This document shows positions 38,154-50,602 of a stretch of DNA of 64,000 bases, piece by piece. Location of the stretch: the NCBI GenBank assembly GCA_035771175.1, contig CM069602.1:11741116-11805115 (forward strand), written 5' to 3'. Both the position numbers and the translations under genes were made by a program. Each line of letters begins with the position of its first letter. Position 1 is the stretch's first letter. A model generated the notes under the pieces. The model saw nothing but the letters and a program-made list of their open reading frames with translations, was not told where the DNA came from and searched no databases. This DNA is from Paratinospora sagittata. Lineage: Eukaryota; Streptophyta; Magnoliopsida; Ranunculales; Menispermaceae.

Positions 38154-39460
38154 ATGGAGAGGAATCAGTCCCTTCAAAACGCCTGTTGTTCTGTGTATGA
38201 AACGGTGGATATTGGAGAAGACCCATTTCTCTTCTCAAACCAACTCCACCCACTTGATTTCAGGTAATATTAGATAAATGAAAGAGGACGTGAATGAAAT
38301 TAATGTTGTCCCATATTACAAACAGCTTAAGAACAGTGATTTTAGGGGTCCGGTTTTATATATTTACTTGATAAGAGAAACAAAACTTTGCTTCGAAATT
38401 TAAGTCTTATGAACCACAAATAAGTTTTCTTTAAGTTTGTTTGGTTCTTAAACATAAAATTTCAAATTGTTTCTATATATAATATCGAGCTCTCTAATTC
38501 TCTATTCATAAGTTATTGAAGTGACTGTTCAAGAATTGGTAGCAGCCCATATATGTGGGAGCCTCTTCTGGAAGATGGTCTACGCGAGGCAGTAGTACTG
38601 CCCTTCATGAATTCTGCAATGGATGAAGATGAATTTCCAAGCCAACTTAATGAACTTGAAGGTGAGTATCGATGCTCAATCCACTTGATATTCTACTTTA
38701 TTATTAACGGATTGGCAATTTCATCCTCTTTGTGTTGATTAATTTGCTATTGTAATTTGTATAGGGAGTATGATGAGCAGTAGTGGATGGGAGAAGGAAT
38801 TTGGAGGTTTGAATGAAATGAGGAGTGGATTAGAAGCAGAGAAACAACAAATTGTGATGCATGAAAATGGAGAGGGGATGATTAGCAGTATTAGTAGTAC
38901 TGGTAGTGATCATGTGGAATCGATGACGAAACTGAAGAGGGTGATGATGAAGCAAAGAGAAGGGTGCCGGAGCATCAGTTGTAGTACTACTTCATCCTCA
39001 AGTGAGTCTCTATCACGCGCTACCATCTCACGCTACTTCTACATGCCCATAGCACAAGCTGCAAAAGAACTTAAGGTGGGCTTAACGTTGCTGAAGAAGA
39101 GGTGCAGGGAATTGGGCATCCCTAGATGGCCTCACAGAAAGTTGATGAGCTTGCAGACCCTTATCAACAATGTTCAGGTATTAATCATCATTATATATTG
39201 ATCTTTATAAGTATTCTTATATCTTAACTTGGGGAAGTTCTGATTAATATAATTACTTGAATATTAATTATGTACTGCAGGAAATGGGGGAAGGAGAAGG
39301 GGTTGGTAGAGATATGAAGATAAGAGATGCTTTGAGGTTATTGGAGGAACAAAGGAAGTTGATTGAAGAGATGCCAGAGATGGATCTTGAGGAGAAAACA
39401 AAGAAACTAAGGCAGGCTTGTTTCAAGGCTAACTACAACAAAAGATTATATCTTCATTAG
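38154..39460 (+). CDS. RKD: RKD-type RWP-RK transcription factor, right copy P1
   Basis: Exons 38,154-38,263; 38,546-38,661; 38,765-39,177; 39,281-39,460 (819 nt, 272 aa), with GT-AG introns of the same phases as the left copies. The RWP-RK domain is at about 163-213, with RWPHRK at 196-201. Compared with the left protein I count about 16 substitutions (for example RC to CS at 12-13, E to V in 'AVVLPF', K to M in 'RVMMKQ') and an indel pair in the Ser-rich region, but none in the RWP-RK block. The start choice rests on the in-frame splice and on conservation of the MERNQ exon in both arrays. A longer frame beginning at 38,086 overlaps the TATA box and is out of phase with exon 2. This is a separately evolving RKD lineage in inverted orientation to the left one. 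Confidence 0.9.
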
Positions 39461-39921
39461 CGTTACATATATAGCTACTTTTTCTACATGCAATTTGCAT
39501 GTTGTAGTTTTTATTTTTATTTTATATTTTTATTTTAGGATATTTTCTAAGCTTTGAGAATTTGTGAGTGAGAATTTGTAAGAATGTCATCTATTTCAAT
39601 TAACAGTGTTCAATCTCATCATCAATGTAGCCGCAGATTTAGTCATACGATTGGCTAGTCTAGGGTAACTGCCTCCACCAATGATGTTCAAACACTATGG
39701 TCTATGGAGCAGAGTTCGATCGAATACGCTATATCCTTAAGTTTAAAATAAGCCCGCTGCAAAGCATTCTTCACTCATATATTTCAATTAATTGAAAGAT
39801 GTTGATGCGAATTACCCAATAAATGGAATGAAGACCGATGTTTATAGATCAGGCTATAGTTTAATTGGATAGTACTTTTGAGACAATTTTATCTTGTATA
39901 CCAGCTTATGGTGTGTATAAG
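39461..39921 (+). other. 3' flank / 3' UTR of RKD copy P1 (same in each full right unit)
   Basis: Non-coding and AT-rich. It includes the palindrome 'atgcaatttgcat' about 25-45 bp past the stop and a T-rich run 'tttttatttttattttat', which is longer than in the left units. Counterparts are at 44,126-44,586; 48,791-49,251; 53,339-53,799; and 59,160-59,620. Confidence 0.7.
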
Positions 39922-40405
39922 AATTGGTGAAATTACAAAATTCATTTTCAGGACCTCAATTGCTGCTCTCATGAGTGGGGCCCATTTCTACGTGAACACC
40001 ACTAATTCTAAAATATTATAACAATGGACTCTTAAAAACATTGTTCCTAAGCTGTTCAAATTGGTGAAATCACAAAATTCATTTTCATGACCTCAATTAC
40101 TGCTCTCATGAGTGGGGCCCGTTTCTACGTGAACACCACTAATTCTAAAATGTTATAACAACGGACTCTTAAAAACATTGTTCCTAAGCTGTTCAAATTG
40201 GTGAAATCACAAAATTCATTTTCATGACCTCAATTACTGCTCTCATGAGTGGGGCCCGTTTCTACGTGAACACCACTAATTCTAAAATGTTATAAAAACG
40301 GACTCTTAAAAACATTGTTCCTAAGCTGTTCAAATTGGTGAAATCACAAAATTCATTTTCTTGACCTCAATTACTACTCTCATGAGCGGGGCCCGTTTCT
40401 ACGTG
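39922..40405 (+). repeat. 137-bp repeat cluster after P1
   Basis: About 3.5 tandem copies. 'gtgaacaccactaattc' recurs at 39,992, 40,129 and 40,266, a period of 137. The last copy ends 'tttctacgtg' and passes straight into minisatellite. Confidence 0.92.
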
Positions 40406-41182
40406 AACAGGAGATTACGGCATGCTGATAAACAGGAGATTACGGCGGCAGGTATATGGGGCATACTGATGAACAGGAGATTAAGGCGTGCTGATGAACA
40501 GTAGAATACGGCGTGCGGATGAACAGGAGATTACGGCGGCAGGTATACGGGGCGTGCTGATGAACAGGAGATTACGGCGTGAGGTATAAGGGGCGTGCTG
40601 ATGAACAGGAGATTACGGCGTGCTGATGAACAGGAGATACGGCTTGAGGTATAAGGGGCGTGCTGATGAACAGTAGATTACGGCGGCAGGTATAAGGGGC
40701 GTGCTGACGAACAGTAAATTACGGCGTGAGGTATAAGGGGCGTGTTGATGAACAGGAGATTACGGCGGAATACGGCGTGCTGATGAACAGGAGAATACGG
40801 CGTGCTGATGAACAGTAGACTACGGCGGCAGGTACAAAGGGCGTGCTGATGAACAGGAGAATACGGCGTGCTGATGAACAGGAGAATACGGCGTGAGATA
40901 TAAGGGGCGTGTTGATGAACATGAGATTACGGCGGCTGATGAACAGGAGAATACGGCGTGCTGATGAACAGTAGATTACGGCGGCAGGTATAAAGGGCGT
41001 GCTGATGAACAGGAAATTACGGCGTGAGGTATAAGGGGCGTGTTTATGAACAGGAGATTACGGCGGCTGATGAACAGGAGAATAAGGCGTGCTGATGAAC
41101 AGGAGAATACGGCGTGCTGATGGACAGTAGACTACGGCACGGCGTGCTGATGAACAGGAGATTACGGTCGTGTTCATCAGCA
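40406..41182 (+). repeat. Minisatellite array R2 (70-bp deletion form)
   Basis: 777 bp, lacking one 70-bp pair of units present in R1 (the 'taaattacggcgtgcgtgc' stretch). It ends with 'ggtcgtgttc' where full-gene promoters have 'ggccgtgttc'. Confidence 0.92.
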
Positions 41183-41202
41183 TGCTCCTGTGTCCTCTTG
41201 TC

Positions 41203-41468
41203 TATAAATGACACTCACTTGCTCAGTTTCAGCAGATGATGATGATGAATCAGTCACTTCTCAGCTGACAGAGACATGGAGAGGAATCAGTCCCTTCAAA
41301 ACGCCTGTTGTTCTGTGTATGAAACGGTGGATATTGGAGAAGACCCATTTCTCTTCTCAAACCAACTCCACCCACTTGATTTCAGGTAATATTGGATAAA
41401 TGAAAGAGGACGTGAATGAAATTAATGTTGTCCCATATTACAAACAGCTTAAGAACAGTGATTTTAGA
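41203..41468 (+). pseudogene. Truncated RKD module T1 (class A): promoter, exon 1, start of intron 1
   Basis: TATA at 41,203, uORF, ATG at 41,276, and exon 1 to 41,385 identical in coding to the full copies, with an intact GT donor. Intron 1 continues about 80 bp to 'gattttagag' and then passes into 'gaccactaattc' of the 137-bp repeat. Exons 2-4 are deleted. Intron position +9 to +10 reads 'attgg' instead of 'attag', a class A marker. Confidence 0.85.
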
Positions 41469-41878
41469 GGACCACTAATTCTAAAATATTATAACAATGG
41501 ACTCTTAAAAACATTGTTCCTAAGCTGTTCAAATTGGTGAAATCACAAAATTCATTTTCATGACCTCAATTACTGCTCTCATGAGTGGGGCCCGTTTCTA
41601 CGTGAACACCACTAATTCTAAAATGTTATAACAACGGACTCTTAAAAACATTGTTCCTAAGCTGTTCAAATTGGTGAAATCACAAAATTCATTTTCATGA
41701 CCTCAATTACTGCTCTCATGAGTGGGGCCCGTTTCTACGTGAACACCACTAATTCTAAAATGTTATAAAAACGGACTCTTAAAAACATTGTTCCTAAGCT
41801 GTTCAAATTGGTGAAATCACAAAATTCATTTTCTTGACCTCAATTACTACTCTCATGAGCGGGGCCCGTTTCTACGTG
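41469..41878 (+). repeat. 137-bp repeat cluster after T1
   Basis: About three tandem copies running into minisatellite R3. Confidence 0.9.
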
Positions 41879-42725
41879 AACAGGAGATTACGGCATGCTG
41901 ATAAACAGGAGATTACGGCGGCAGGTATATGGGGCATACTGATGAACAGGAGATTAAGGCGTGCTGATGAACAGTAGAATACGGCGTGCGGATGAACAGG
42001 AGATTACGGCGGCAGGTATACGGGGCGTGCTGATGAACAGGAGATTACGGCGTGAGGTATAAGGGGCGTGCTGATGAACAGGAGATTACGGCGTGCTGAT
42101 GAACAGGAGATACGGCTTGAGGTATAAGGGGCGTGCTGATGAACAGTAGATTACGGCGGCAGGTATAAGGGGCGTGCTGATGAACAGTAAATTACGGCGT
42201 GCGTGCTGATGAACAGTAGATTACGGCGGCAGGTATAAGGGGCGTGCTGACGAACAGTAAATTACGGCGTGAGGTATAAGGGGCGTGTTGATGAACAGGA
42301 GATTACGGCGGAATACGGCGTGCTGATGAACAGGAGAATACGGCGTGCTGATGAACAGTAGACTACGGCGGCAGGTACAAAGGGCGTGCTGATGAACAGG
42401 AGAATACGGCGTGCTGATGAACAGGAGAATACGGCGTGAGATATAAGGGGCGTGTTGATGAACATGAGATTACGGCGGCTGATGAACAGGAGAATACGGC
42501 GTGCTGATGAACAGTAGATTACGGCGGCAGGTATAAAGGGCGTGCTGATGAACAGGAAATTACGGCGTGAGGTATAAGGGGCGTGTTTATGAACAGGAGA
42601 TTACGGCGGCTGATGAACAGGAGAATAAGGCGTGCTGATGAACAGGAGAATACGGCGTGCTGATGGACAGTAGACTACGGCACGGCGTGCTGATGAACAG
42701 GAGATTACGGCCGTGTTCATCAGCA
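41879..42725 (+). repeat. Minisatellite array R3 at the promoter of P2
   Basis: 847-bp form, ending 'ggccgtgttc'. Confidence 0.92.
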
Positions 42726-42818
42726 TGCTCCTGTGTCCTCTTGTCTATAAATGACACTCACTTGCTCAGTTTCAGCAGATGATGATGATGAATCAGTCAC
42801 TTCTCAGCTGACAGAGAC

Positions 42819-44125
42819 ATGGAGAGGAATCAGTCCCTTCAAAACGCCTGTTGTTCTGTGTATGAAACGGTGGATATTGGAGAAGACCCATTTCTCTTCT
42901 CAAACCAACTCCACCCACTTGATTTCAGGTAATATTAGATAAATGAAAGAGGACGTGAATGAAATTAATGTTGTCCCATATTACAAACAGCTTAAGAACA
43001 GTGATTTTAGGGGTCCGGTTTTATATATTTACTTGATAAGAGAAACAAAACTTTGCTTCGAAATTTAAGTCTTATGAACCACAAATAAGTTTTCTTTAAG
43101 TTTGTTTGGTTCTTAAACATAAAATTTCAAATTGTTTCTATATATAATATCGAGCTCTCTAATTCTCTATTCATAAGTTATTGAAGTGACTGTTCAAGAA
43201 TTGGTAGCAGCCCATATATGTGGGAGCCTCTTCTGGAAGATGGTCTACGCGAGGCAGTAGTACTGCCCTTCATGAATTCTGCAATGGATGAAGATGAATT
43301 TCCAAGCCAACTTAATGAACTTGAAGGTGAGTATCGATGCTCAATCCACTTGATATTCTACTTTATTATTAACGGATTGGCAATTTCATCCTCTTTGTGT
43401 TGATTAATTTGCTATTGTAATTTGTATAGGGAGTATGATGAGCAGTAGTGGATGGGAGAAGGAATTTGGAGGTTTGAATGAAATGAGGAGTGGATTAGAA
43501 GCAGAGAAACAACAAATTGTGATGCATGAAAATGGAGAGGGGATGATTAGCAGTATTAGTAGTACTGGTAGTGATCATGTGGAATCGATGACGAAACTGA
43601 AGAGGGTGATGATGAAGCAAAGAGAAGGGTGCCGGAGCATCAGTTGTAGTACTACTTCATCCTCAAGTGAGTCTCTATCACGCGCTACCATCTCACGCTA
43701 CTTCTACATGCCCATAGCACAAGCTGCAAAAGAACTTAAGGTGGGCTTAACGTTGCTGAAGAAGAGGTGCAGGGAATTGGGCATCCCTAGATGGCCTCAC
43801 AGAAAGTTGATGAGCTTGCAGACCCTTATCAACAATGTTCAGGTATTAATCATCATTATATATTGATCTTTATAAGTATTCTTATATCTTAACTTGGGGA
43901 AGTTCTGATTAATATAATTACTTGAATATTAATTATGTACTGCAGGAAATGGGGGAAGGAGAAGGGGTTGGTAGAGATATGAAGATAAGAGATGCTTTGA
44001 GGTTATTGGAGGAACAAAGGAAGTTGATTGAAGAGATGCCAGAGATGGATCTTGAGGAGAAAACAAAGAAACTAAGGCAGGCTTGTTTCAAGGCTAACTA
44101 CAACAAAAGATTATATCTTCATTAG
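42819..44125 (+). CDS. RKD: RKD-type RWP-RK transcription factor, right copy P2
   Basis: Exons 42,819-42,928; 43,211-43,326; 43,430-43,842; 43,946-44,125. It is exactly 4665 bp from P1, with the same 272-aa protein. Confidence 0.9.
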
Positions 44126-44586
44126 CGTTACATATATAGCTACTTTTTCTACATGCAATTTGCATGTTGTAGTTTTTATTTTTATTTTATATTTTTATTT
44201 TAGGATATTTTCTAAGCTTTGAGAATTTGTGAGTGAGAATTTGTAAGAATGTCATCTATTTCAATTAACAGTGTTCAATCTCATCATCAATGTAGCCGCA
44301 GATTTAGTCATACGATTGGCTAGTCTAGGGTAACTGCCTCCACCAATGATGTTCAAACACTATGGTCTATGGAGCAGAGTTCGATCGAATACGCTATATC
44401 CTTAAGTTTAAAATAAGCCCGCTGCAAAGCATTCTTCACTCATATATTTCAATTAATTGAAAGATGTTGATGCGAATTACCCAATAAATGGAATGAAGAC
44501 CGATGTTTATAGATCAGGCTATAGTTTAATTGGATAGTACTTTTGAGACAATTTTATCTTGTATACCAGCTTATGGTGTGTATAAG

Positions 44587-45070
44587 AATTGGTGAAATTA
44601 CAAAATTCATTTTCAGGACCTCAATTGCTGCTCTCATGAGTGGGGCCCATTTCTACGTGAACACCACTAATTCTAAAATATTATAACAATGGACTCTTAA
44701 AAACATTGTTCCTAAGCTGTTCAAATTGGTGAAATCACAAAATTCATTTTCATGACCTCAATTACTGCTCTCATGAGTGGGGCCCGTTTCTACGTGAACA
44801 CCACTAATTCTAAAATGTTATAACAACGGACTCTTAAAAACATTGTTCCTAAGCTGTTCAAATTGGTGAAATCACAAAATTCATTTTCATGACCTCAATT
44901 ACTGCTCTCATGAGTGGGGCCCGTTTCTACGTGAACACCACTAATTCTAAAATGTTATAAAAACGGACTCTTAAAAACATTGTTCCTAAGCTGTTCAAAT
45001 TGGTGAAATCACAAAATTCATTTTCTTGACCTCAATTACTACTCTCATGAGCGGGGCCCGTTTCTACGTG
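44587..45070 (+). repeat. 137-bp repeat cluster after P2
   Basis: Same as the cluster after P1. Confidence 0.9.
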
Positions 45071-45847
45071 AACAGGAGATTACGGCATGCTGATAAACAG
45101 GAGATTACGGCGGCAGGTATATGGGGCATACTGATGAACAGGAGATTAAGGCGTGCTGATGAACAGTAGAATACGGCGTGCGGATGAACAGGAGATTACG
45201 GCGGCAGGTATACGGGGCGTGCTGATGAACAGGAGATTACGGCGTGAGGTATAAGGGGCGTGCTGATGAACAGGAGATTACGGCGTGCTGATGAACAGGA
45301 GATACGGCTTGAGGTATAAGGGGCGTGCTGATGAACAGTAGATTACGGCGGCAGGTATAAGGGGCGTGCTGACGAACAGTAAATTACGGCGTGAGGTATA
45401 AGGGGCGTGTTGATGAACAGGAGATTACGGCGGAATACGGCGTGCTGATGAACAGGAGAATACGGCGTGCTGATGAACAGTAGACTACGGCGGCAGGTAC
45501 AAAGGGCGTGCTGATGAACAGGAGAATACGGCGTGCTGATGAACAGGAGAATACGGCGTGAGATATAAGGGGCGTGTTGATGAACATGAGATTACGGCGG
45601 CTGATGAACAGGAGAATACGGCGTGCTGATGAACAGTAGATTACGGCGGCAGGTATAAAGGGCGTGCTGATGAACAGGAAATTACGGCGTGAGGTATAAG
45701 GGGCGTGTTTATGAACAGGAGATTACGGCGGCTGATGAACAGGAGAATAAGGCGTGCTGATGAACAGGAGAATACGGCGTGCTGATGGACAGTAGACTAC
45801 GGCACGGCGTGCTGATGAACAGGAGATTACGGTCGTGTTCATCAGCA
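45071..45847 (+). repeat. Minisatellite array R4 (70-bp deletion form)
   Basis: 777 bp, same deletion and 'ggtcgtgttc' end as R2. Confidence 0.92.
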
Positions 45848-45867
45848 TGCTCCTGTGTCCTCTTGTC

Positions 45868-46133
45868 TATAAATGACACTCACTTGCTCAGTTTCAGCAG
45901 ATGATGATGATGAATCAGTCACTTCTCAGCTGACAGAGACATGGAGAGGAATCAGTCCCTTCAAAACGCCTGTTGTTCTGTGTATGAAACGGTGGATATT
46001 GGAGAAGACCCATTTCTCTTCTCAAACCAACTCCACCCACTTGATTTCAGGTAATATTGGATAAATGAAAGAGGACGTGAATGAAATTAATGTTGTCCCA
46101 TATTACAAACAGCTTAAGAACAGTGATTTTAGA
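45868..46133 (+). pseudogene. Truncated RKD module T2 (class A)
   Basis: Exon 1 at 45,941-46,050. Same breakpoint and 'attgg' intron marker as T1, so it arose by duplication of a 4665-bp dimer. Confidence 0.85.
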
Positions 46134-46543
46134 GGACCACTAATTCTAAAATATTATAACAATGGACTCTTAAAAACATTGTTCCTAAGCTGTTCAAATT
46201 GGTGAAATCACAAAATTCATTTTCATGACCTCAATTACTGCTCTCATGAGTGGGGCCCGTTTCTACGTGAACACCACTAATTCTAAAATGTTATAACAAC
46301 GGACTCTTAAAAACATTGTTCCTAAGCTGTTCAAATTGGTGAAATCACAAAATTCATTTTCATGACCTCAATTACTGCTCTCATGAGTGGGGCCCGTTTC
46401 TACGTGAACACCACTAATTCTAAAATGTTATAAAAACGGACTCTTAAAAACATTGTTCCTAAGCTGTTCAAATTGGTGAAATCACAAAATTCATTTTCTT
46501 GACCTCAATTACTACTCTCATGAGCGGGGCCCGTTTCTACGTG
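46134..46543 (+). repeat. 137-bp repeat cluster after T2
   Basis: Same as after T1. Confidence 0.9.
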
Positions 46544-47390
46544 AACAGGAGATTACGGCATGCTGATAAACAGGAGATTACGGCGGCAGGTATATGGGGC
46601 ATACTGATGAACAGGAGATTAAGGCGTGCTGATGAACAGTAGAATACGGCGTGCGGATGAACAGGAGATTACGGCGGCAGGTATACGGGGCGTGCTGATG
46701 AACAGGAGATTACGGCGTGAGGTATAAGGGGCGTGCTGATGAACAGGAGATTACGGCGTGCTGATGAACAGGAGATACGGCTTGAGGTATAAGGGGCGTG
46801 CTGATGAACAGTAGATTACGGCGGCAGGTATAAGGGGCGTGCTGATGAACAGTAAATTACGGCGTGCGTGCTGATGAACAGTAGATTACGGCGGCAGGTA
46901 TAAGGGGCGTGCTGACGAACAGTAAATTACGGCGTGAGGTATAAGGGGCGTGTTGATGAACAGGAGATTACGGCGGAATACGGCGTGCTGATGAACAGGA
47001 GAATACGGCGTGCTGATGAACAGTAGACTACGGCGGCAGGTACAAAGGGCGTGCTGATGAACAGGAGAATACGGCGTGCTGATGAACAGGAGAATACGGC
47101 GTGAGATATAAGGGGCGTGTTGATGAACATGAGATTACGGCGGCTGATGAACAGGAGAATACGGCGTGCTGATGAACAGTAGATTACGGCGGCAGGTATA
47201 AAGGGCGTGCTGATGAACAGGAAATTACGGCGTGAGGTATAAGGGGCGTGTTTATGAACAGGAGATTACGGCGGCTGATGAACAGGAGAATAAGGCGTGC
47301 TGATGAACAGGAGAATACGGCGTGCTGATGGACAGTAGACTACGGCACGGCGTGCTGATGAACAGGAGATTACGGCCGTGTTCATCAGCA
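46544..47390 (+). repeat. Minisatellite array R5 at the promoter of P3
   Basis: 847-bp form, 'ggccgtgttc' end. Confidence 0.92.
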
Positions 47391-47483
47391 TGCTCCTGTG
47401 TCCTCTTGTCTATAAATGACACTCACTTGCTCAGTTTCAGCAGATGATGATGATGAATCAGTCACTTCTCAGCTGACAGAGAC

Positions 47484-48790
47484 ATGGAGAGGAATCAGTC
47501 CCTTCAAAACGCCTGTTGTTCTGTGTATGAAACGGTGGATATTGGAGAAGACCCATTTCTCTTCTCAAACCAACTCCACCCACTTGATTTCAGGTAATAT
47601 TAGATAAATGAAAGAGGACGTGAATGAAATTAATGTTGTCCCATATTACAAACAGCTTAAGAACAGTGATTTTAGGGGTCCGGTTTTATATATTTACTTG
47701 ATAAGAGAAACAAAACTTTGCTTCGAAATTTAAGTCTTATGAACCACAAATAAGTTTTCTTTAAGTTTGTTTGGTTCTTAAACATAAAATTTCAAATTGT
47801 TTCTATATATAATATCGAGCTCTCTAATTCTCTATTCATAAGTTATTGAAGTGACTGTTCAAGAATTGGTAGCAGCCCATATATGTGGGAGCCTCTTCTG
47901 GAAGATGGTCTACGCGAGGCAGTAGTACTGCCCTTCATGAATTCTGCAATGGATGAAGATGAATTTCCAAGCCAACTTAATGAACTTGAAGGTGAGTATC
48001 GATGCTCAATCCACTTGATATTCTACTTTATTATTAACGGATTGGCAATTTCATCCTCTTTGTGTTGATTAATTTGCTATTGTAATTTGTATAGGGAGTA
48101 TGATGAGCAGTAGTGGATGGGAGAAGGAATTTGGAGGTTTGAATGAAATGAGGAGTGGATTAGAAGCAGAGAAACAACAAATTGTGATGCATGAAAATGG
48201 AGAGGGGATGATTAGCAGTATTAGTAGTACTGGTAGTGATCATGTGGAATCGATGACGAAACTGAAGAGGGTGATGATGAAGCAAAGAGAAGGGTGCCGG
48301 AGCATCAGTTGTAGTACTACTTCATCCTCAAGTGAGTCTCTATCACGCGCTACCATCTCACGCTACTTCTACATGCCCATAGCACAAGCTGCAAAAGAAC
48401 TTAAGGTGGGTTTAACGTTGCTGAAGAAGAGGTGCAGGGAATTGGGCATCCCTAGATGGCCTCACAGAAAGTTGATGAGCTTGCAGACCCTTATCAACAA
48501 TGTTCAGGTATTAATCATCATTATATATTGATCTTTATAAGTATTCTTATATCTTAACTTGGGGAAGTTCTGATTAATATAATTACTTGAATATTAATTA
48601 TGTACTGCAGGAAATGGGGGAAGGAGAAGGGGTTGGTAGAGATATGAAGATAAGAGATGCTTTGAGGTTATTGGAGGAACAAAGGAAGTTGATTGAAGAG
48701 ATGCCAGAGATGGATCTTGAGGAGAAAACAAAGAAACTAAGGCAGGCTTGTTTCAAGGCTAACTACAACAAAAGATTATATCTTCATTAG
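47484..48790 (+). CDS. RKD: RKD-type RWP-RK transcription factor, right copy P3
   Basis: Exons 47,484-47,593; 47,876-47,991; 48,095-48,507; 48,611-48,790. It has one silent change in the RWP-RK exon ('aaggtgggtttaacg' for 'aaggtgggcttaacg', Gly codon), shared with P4. Confidence 0.9.
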
Positions 48791-49251
48791 CGTTACATAT
48801 ATAGCTACTTTTTCTACATGCAATTTGCATGTTGTAGTTTTTATTTTTATTTTATATTTTTATTTTAGGATATTTTCTAAGCTTTGAGAATTTGTGAGTG
48901 AGAATTTGTAAGAATGTCATCTATTTCAATTAACAGTGTTCAATCTCATCATCAATGTAGCCGCAGATTTAGTCATACGATTGGCTAGTCTAGGGTAACT
49001 GCCTCCACCAATGATGTTCAAACACTATGGTCTATGGAGCAGAGTTCGATCGAATACGCTATATCCTTAAGTTTAAAATAAGCCCGCTGCAAAGCATTCT
49101 TCACTCATATATTTCAATTAATTGAAAGATGTTGATGCGAATTACCCAATAAATGGAATGAAGACCGATGTTTATAGATCAGGCTATAGTTTAATTGGAT
49201 AGTACTTTTGAGACAATTTTATCTTGTATACCAGCTTATGGTGTGTATAAG

Positions 49252-49735
49252 AATTGGTGAAATTACAAAATTCATTTTCAGGACCTCAATTGCTGCTCTC
49301 ATGAGTGGGGCCCATTTCTACGTGAACACCACTAATTCTAAAATATTATAACAATGGACTCTTAAAAACATTGTTCCTAAGCTGTTCAAATTGGTGAAAT
49401 CACAAAATTCATTTTCATGACCTCAATTACTGCTCTCATGAGTGGGGCCCGTTTCTACGTGAACACCACTAATTCTAAAATGTTATAACAACGGACTCTT
49501 AAAAACATTGTTCCTAAGCTGTTCAAATTGGTGAAATCACAAAATTCATTTTCATGACCTCAATTACTGCTCTCATGAGTGGGGCCCGTTTCTACGTGAA
49601 CACCACTAATTCTAAAATGTTATAAAAACGGACTCTTAAAAACATTGTTCCTAAGCTGTTCAAATTGGTGAAATCACAAAATTCATTTTCTTGACCTCAA
49701 TTACTACTCTCATGAGCGGGGCCCGTTTCTACGTG
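49252..49735 (+). repeat. 137-bp repeat cluster after P3
   Basis: Same as after P1. Confidence 0.9.
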
Positions 49736-50582
49736 AACAGGAGATTACGGCATGCTGATAAACAGGAGATTACGGCGGCAGGTATATGGGGCATACTGAT
49801 GAACAGGAGATTAAGGCGTGCTGATGAACAGTAGAATACGGCGTGCGGATGAACAGGAGATTACGGCGGCAGGTATACGGGGCGTGCTGATGAACAGGAG
49901 ATTACGGCGTGAGGTATAAGGGGCGTGCTGATGAACAGGAGATTACGGCGTGCTGATGAACAGGAGATACGGCTTGAGGTATAAGGGGCGTGCTGATGAA
50001 CAGTAGATTACGGCGGCAGGTATAAGGGGCGTGCTGATGAACAGTAAATTACGGCGTGCGTGCTGATGAACAGTAGATTACGGCGGCAGGTATAAGGGGC
50101 GTGCTGACGAACAGTAAATTACGGCGTGAGGTATAAGGGGCGTGTTGATGAACAGGAGATTACGGCGGAATACGGCGTGCTGATGAACAGGAGAATACGG
50201 CGTGCTGATGAACAGTAGACTACGGCGGCAGGTACAAAGGGCGTGCTGATGAACAGGAGAATACGGCGTGCTGATGAACAGGAGAATACGGCGTGAGATA
50301 TAAGGGGCGTGTTGATGAACATGAGATTACGGCGGCTGATGAACAGGAGAATACGGCGTGCTGATGAACAGTAGATTACGGCGGCAGGTATAAAGGGCGT
50401 GCTGATGAACAGGAAATTACGGCGTGAGGTATAAGGGGCGTGTTTATGAACAGGAGATTACGGCGGCTGATGAACAGGAGAATAAGGCGTGCTGATGAAC
50501 AGGAGAATACGGCGTGCTGATGGACAGTAGACTACGGCACGGCGTGCTGATGAACAGGAGATTACGGTCGTGTTCATCAGCA
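49736..50582 (+). repeat. Minisatellite array R6 at truncated module T3
   Basis: 847-bp form (no 70-bp deletion) but with the 'ggtcgtgttc' end typical of truncated modules. Confidence 0.92.
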
Positions 50583-50602
50583 TGCTCCTGTGTCCTCTTG
50601 TC

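Noticed and set aside
38086..38277. 63-aa frame starting MTLTCS at every right promoter
   Set aside because: Its start codon overlaps the TATA box and it is out of phase with exon 2. The MERNQ frame splices in frame instead.
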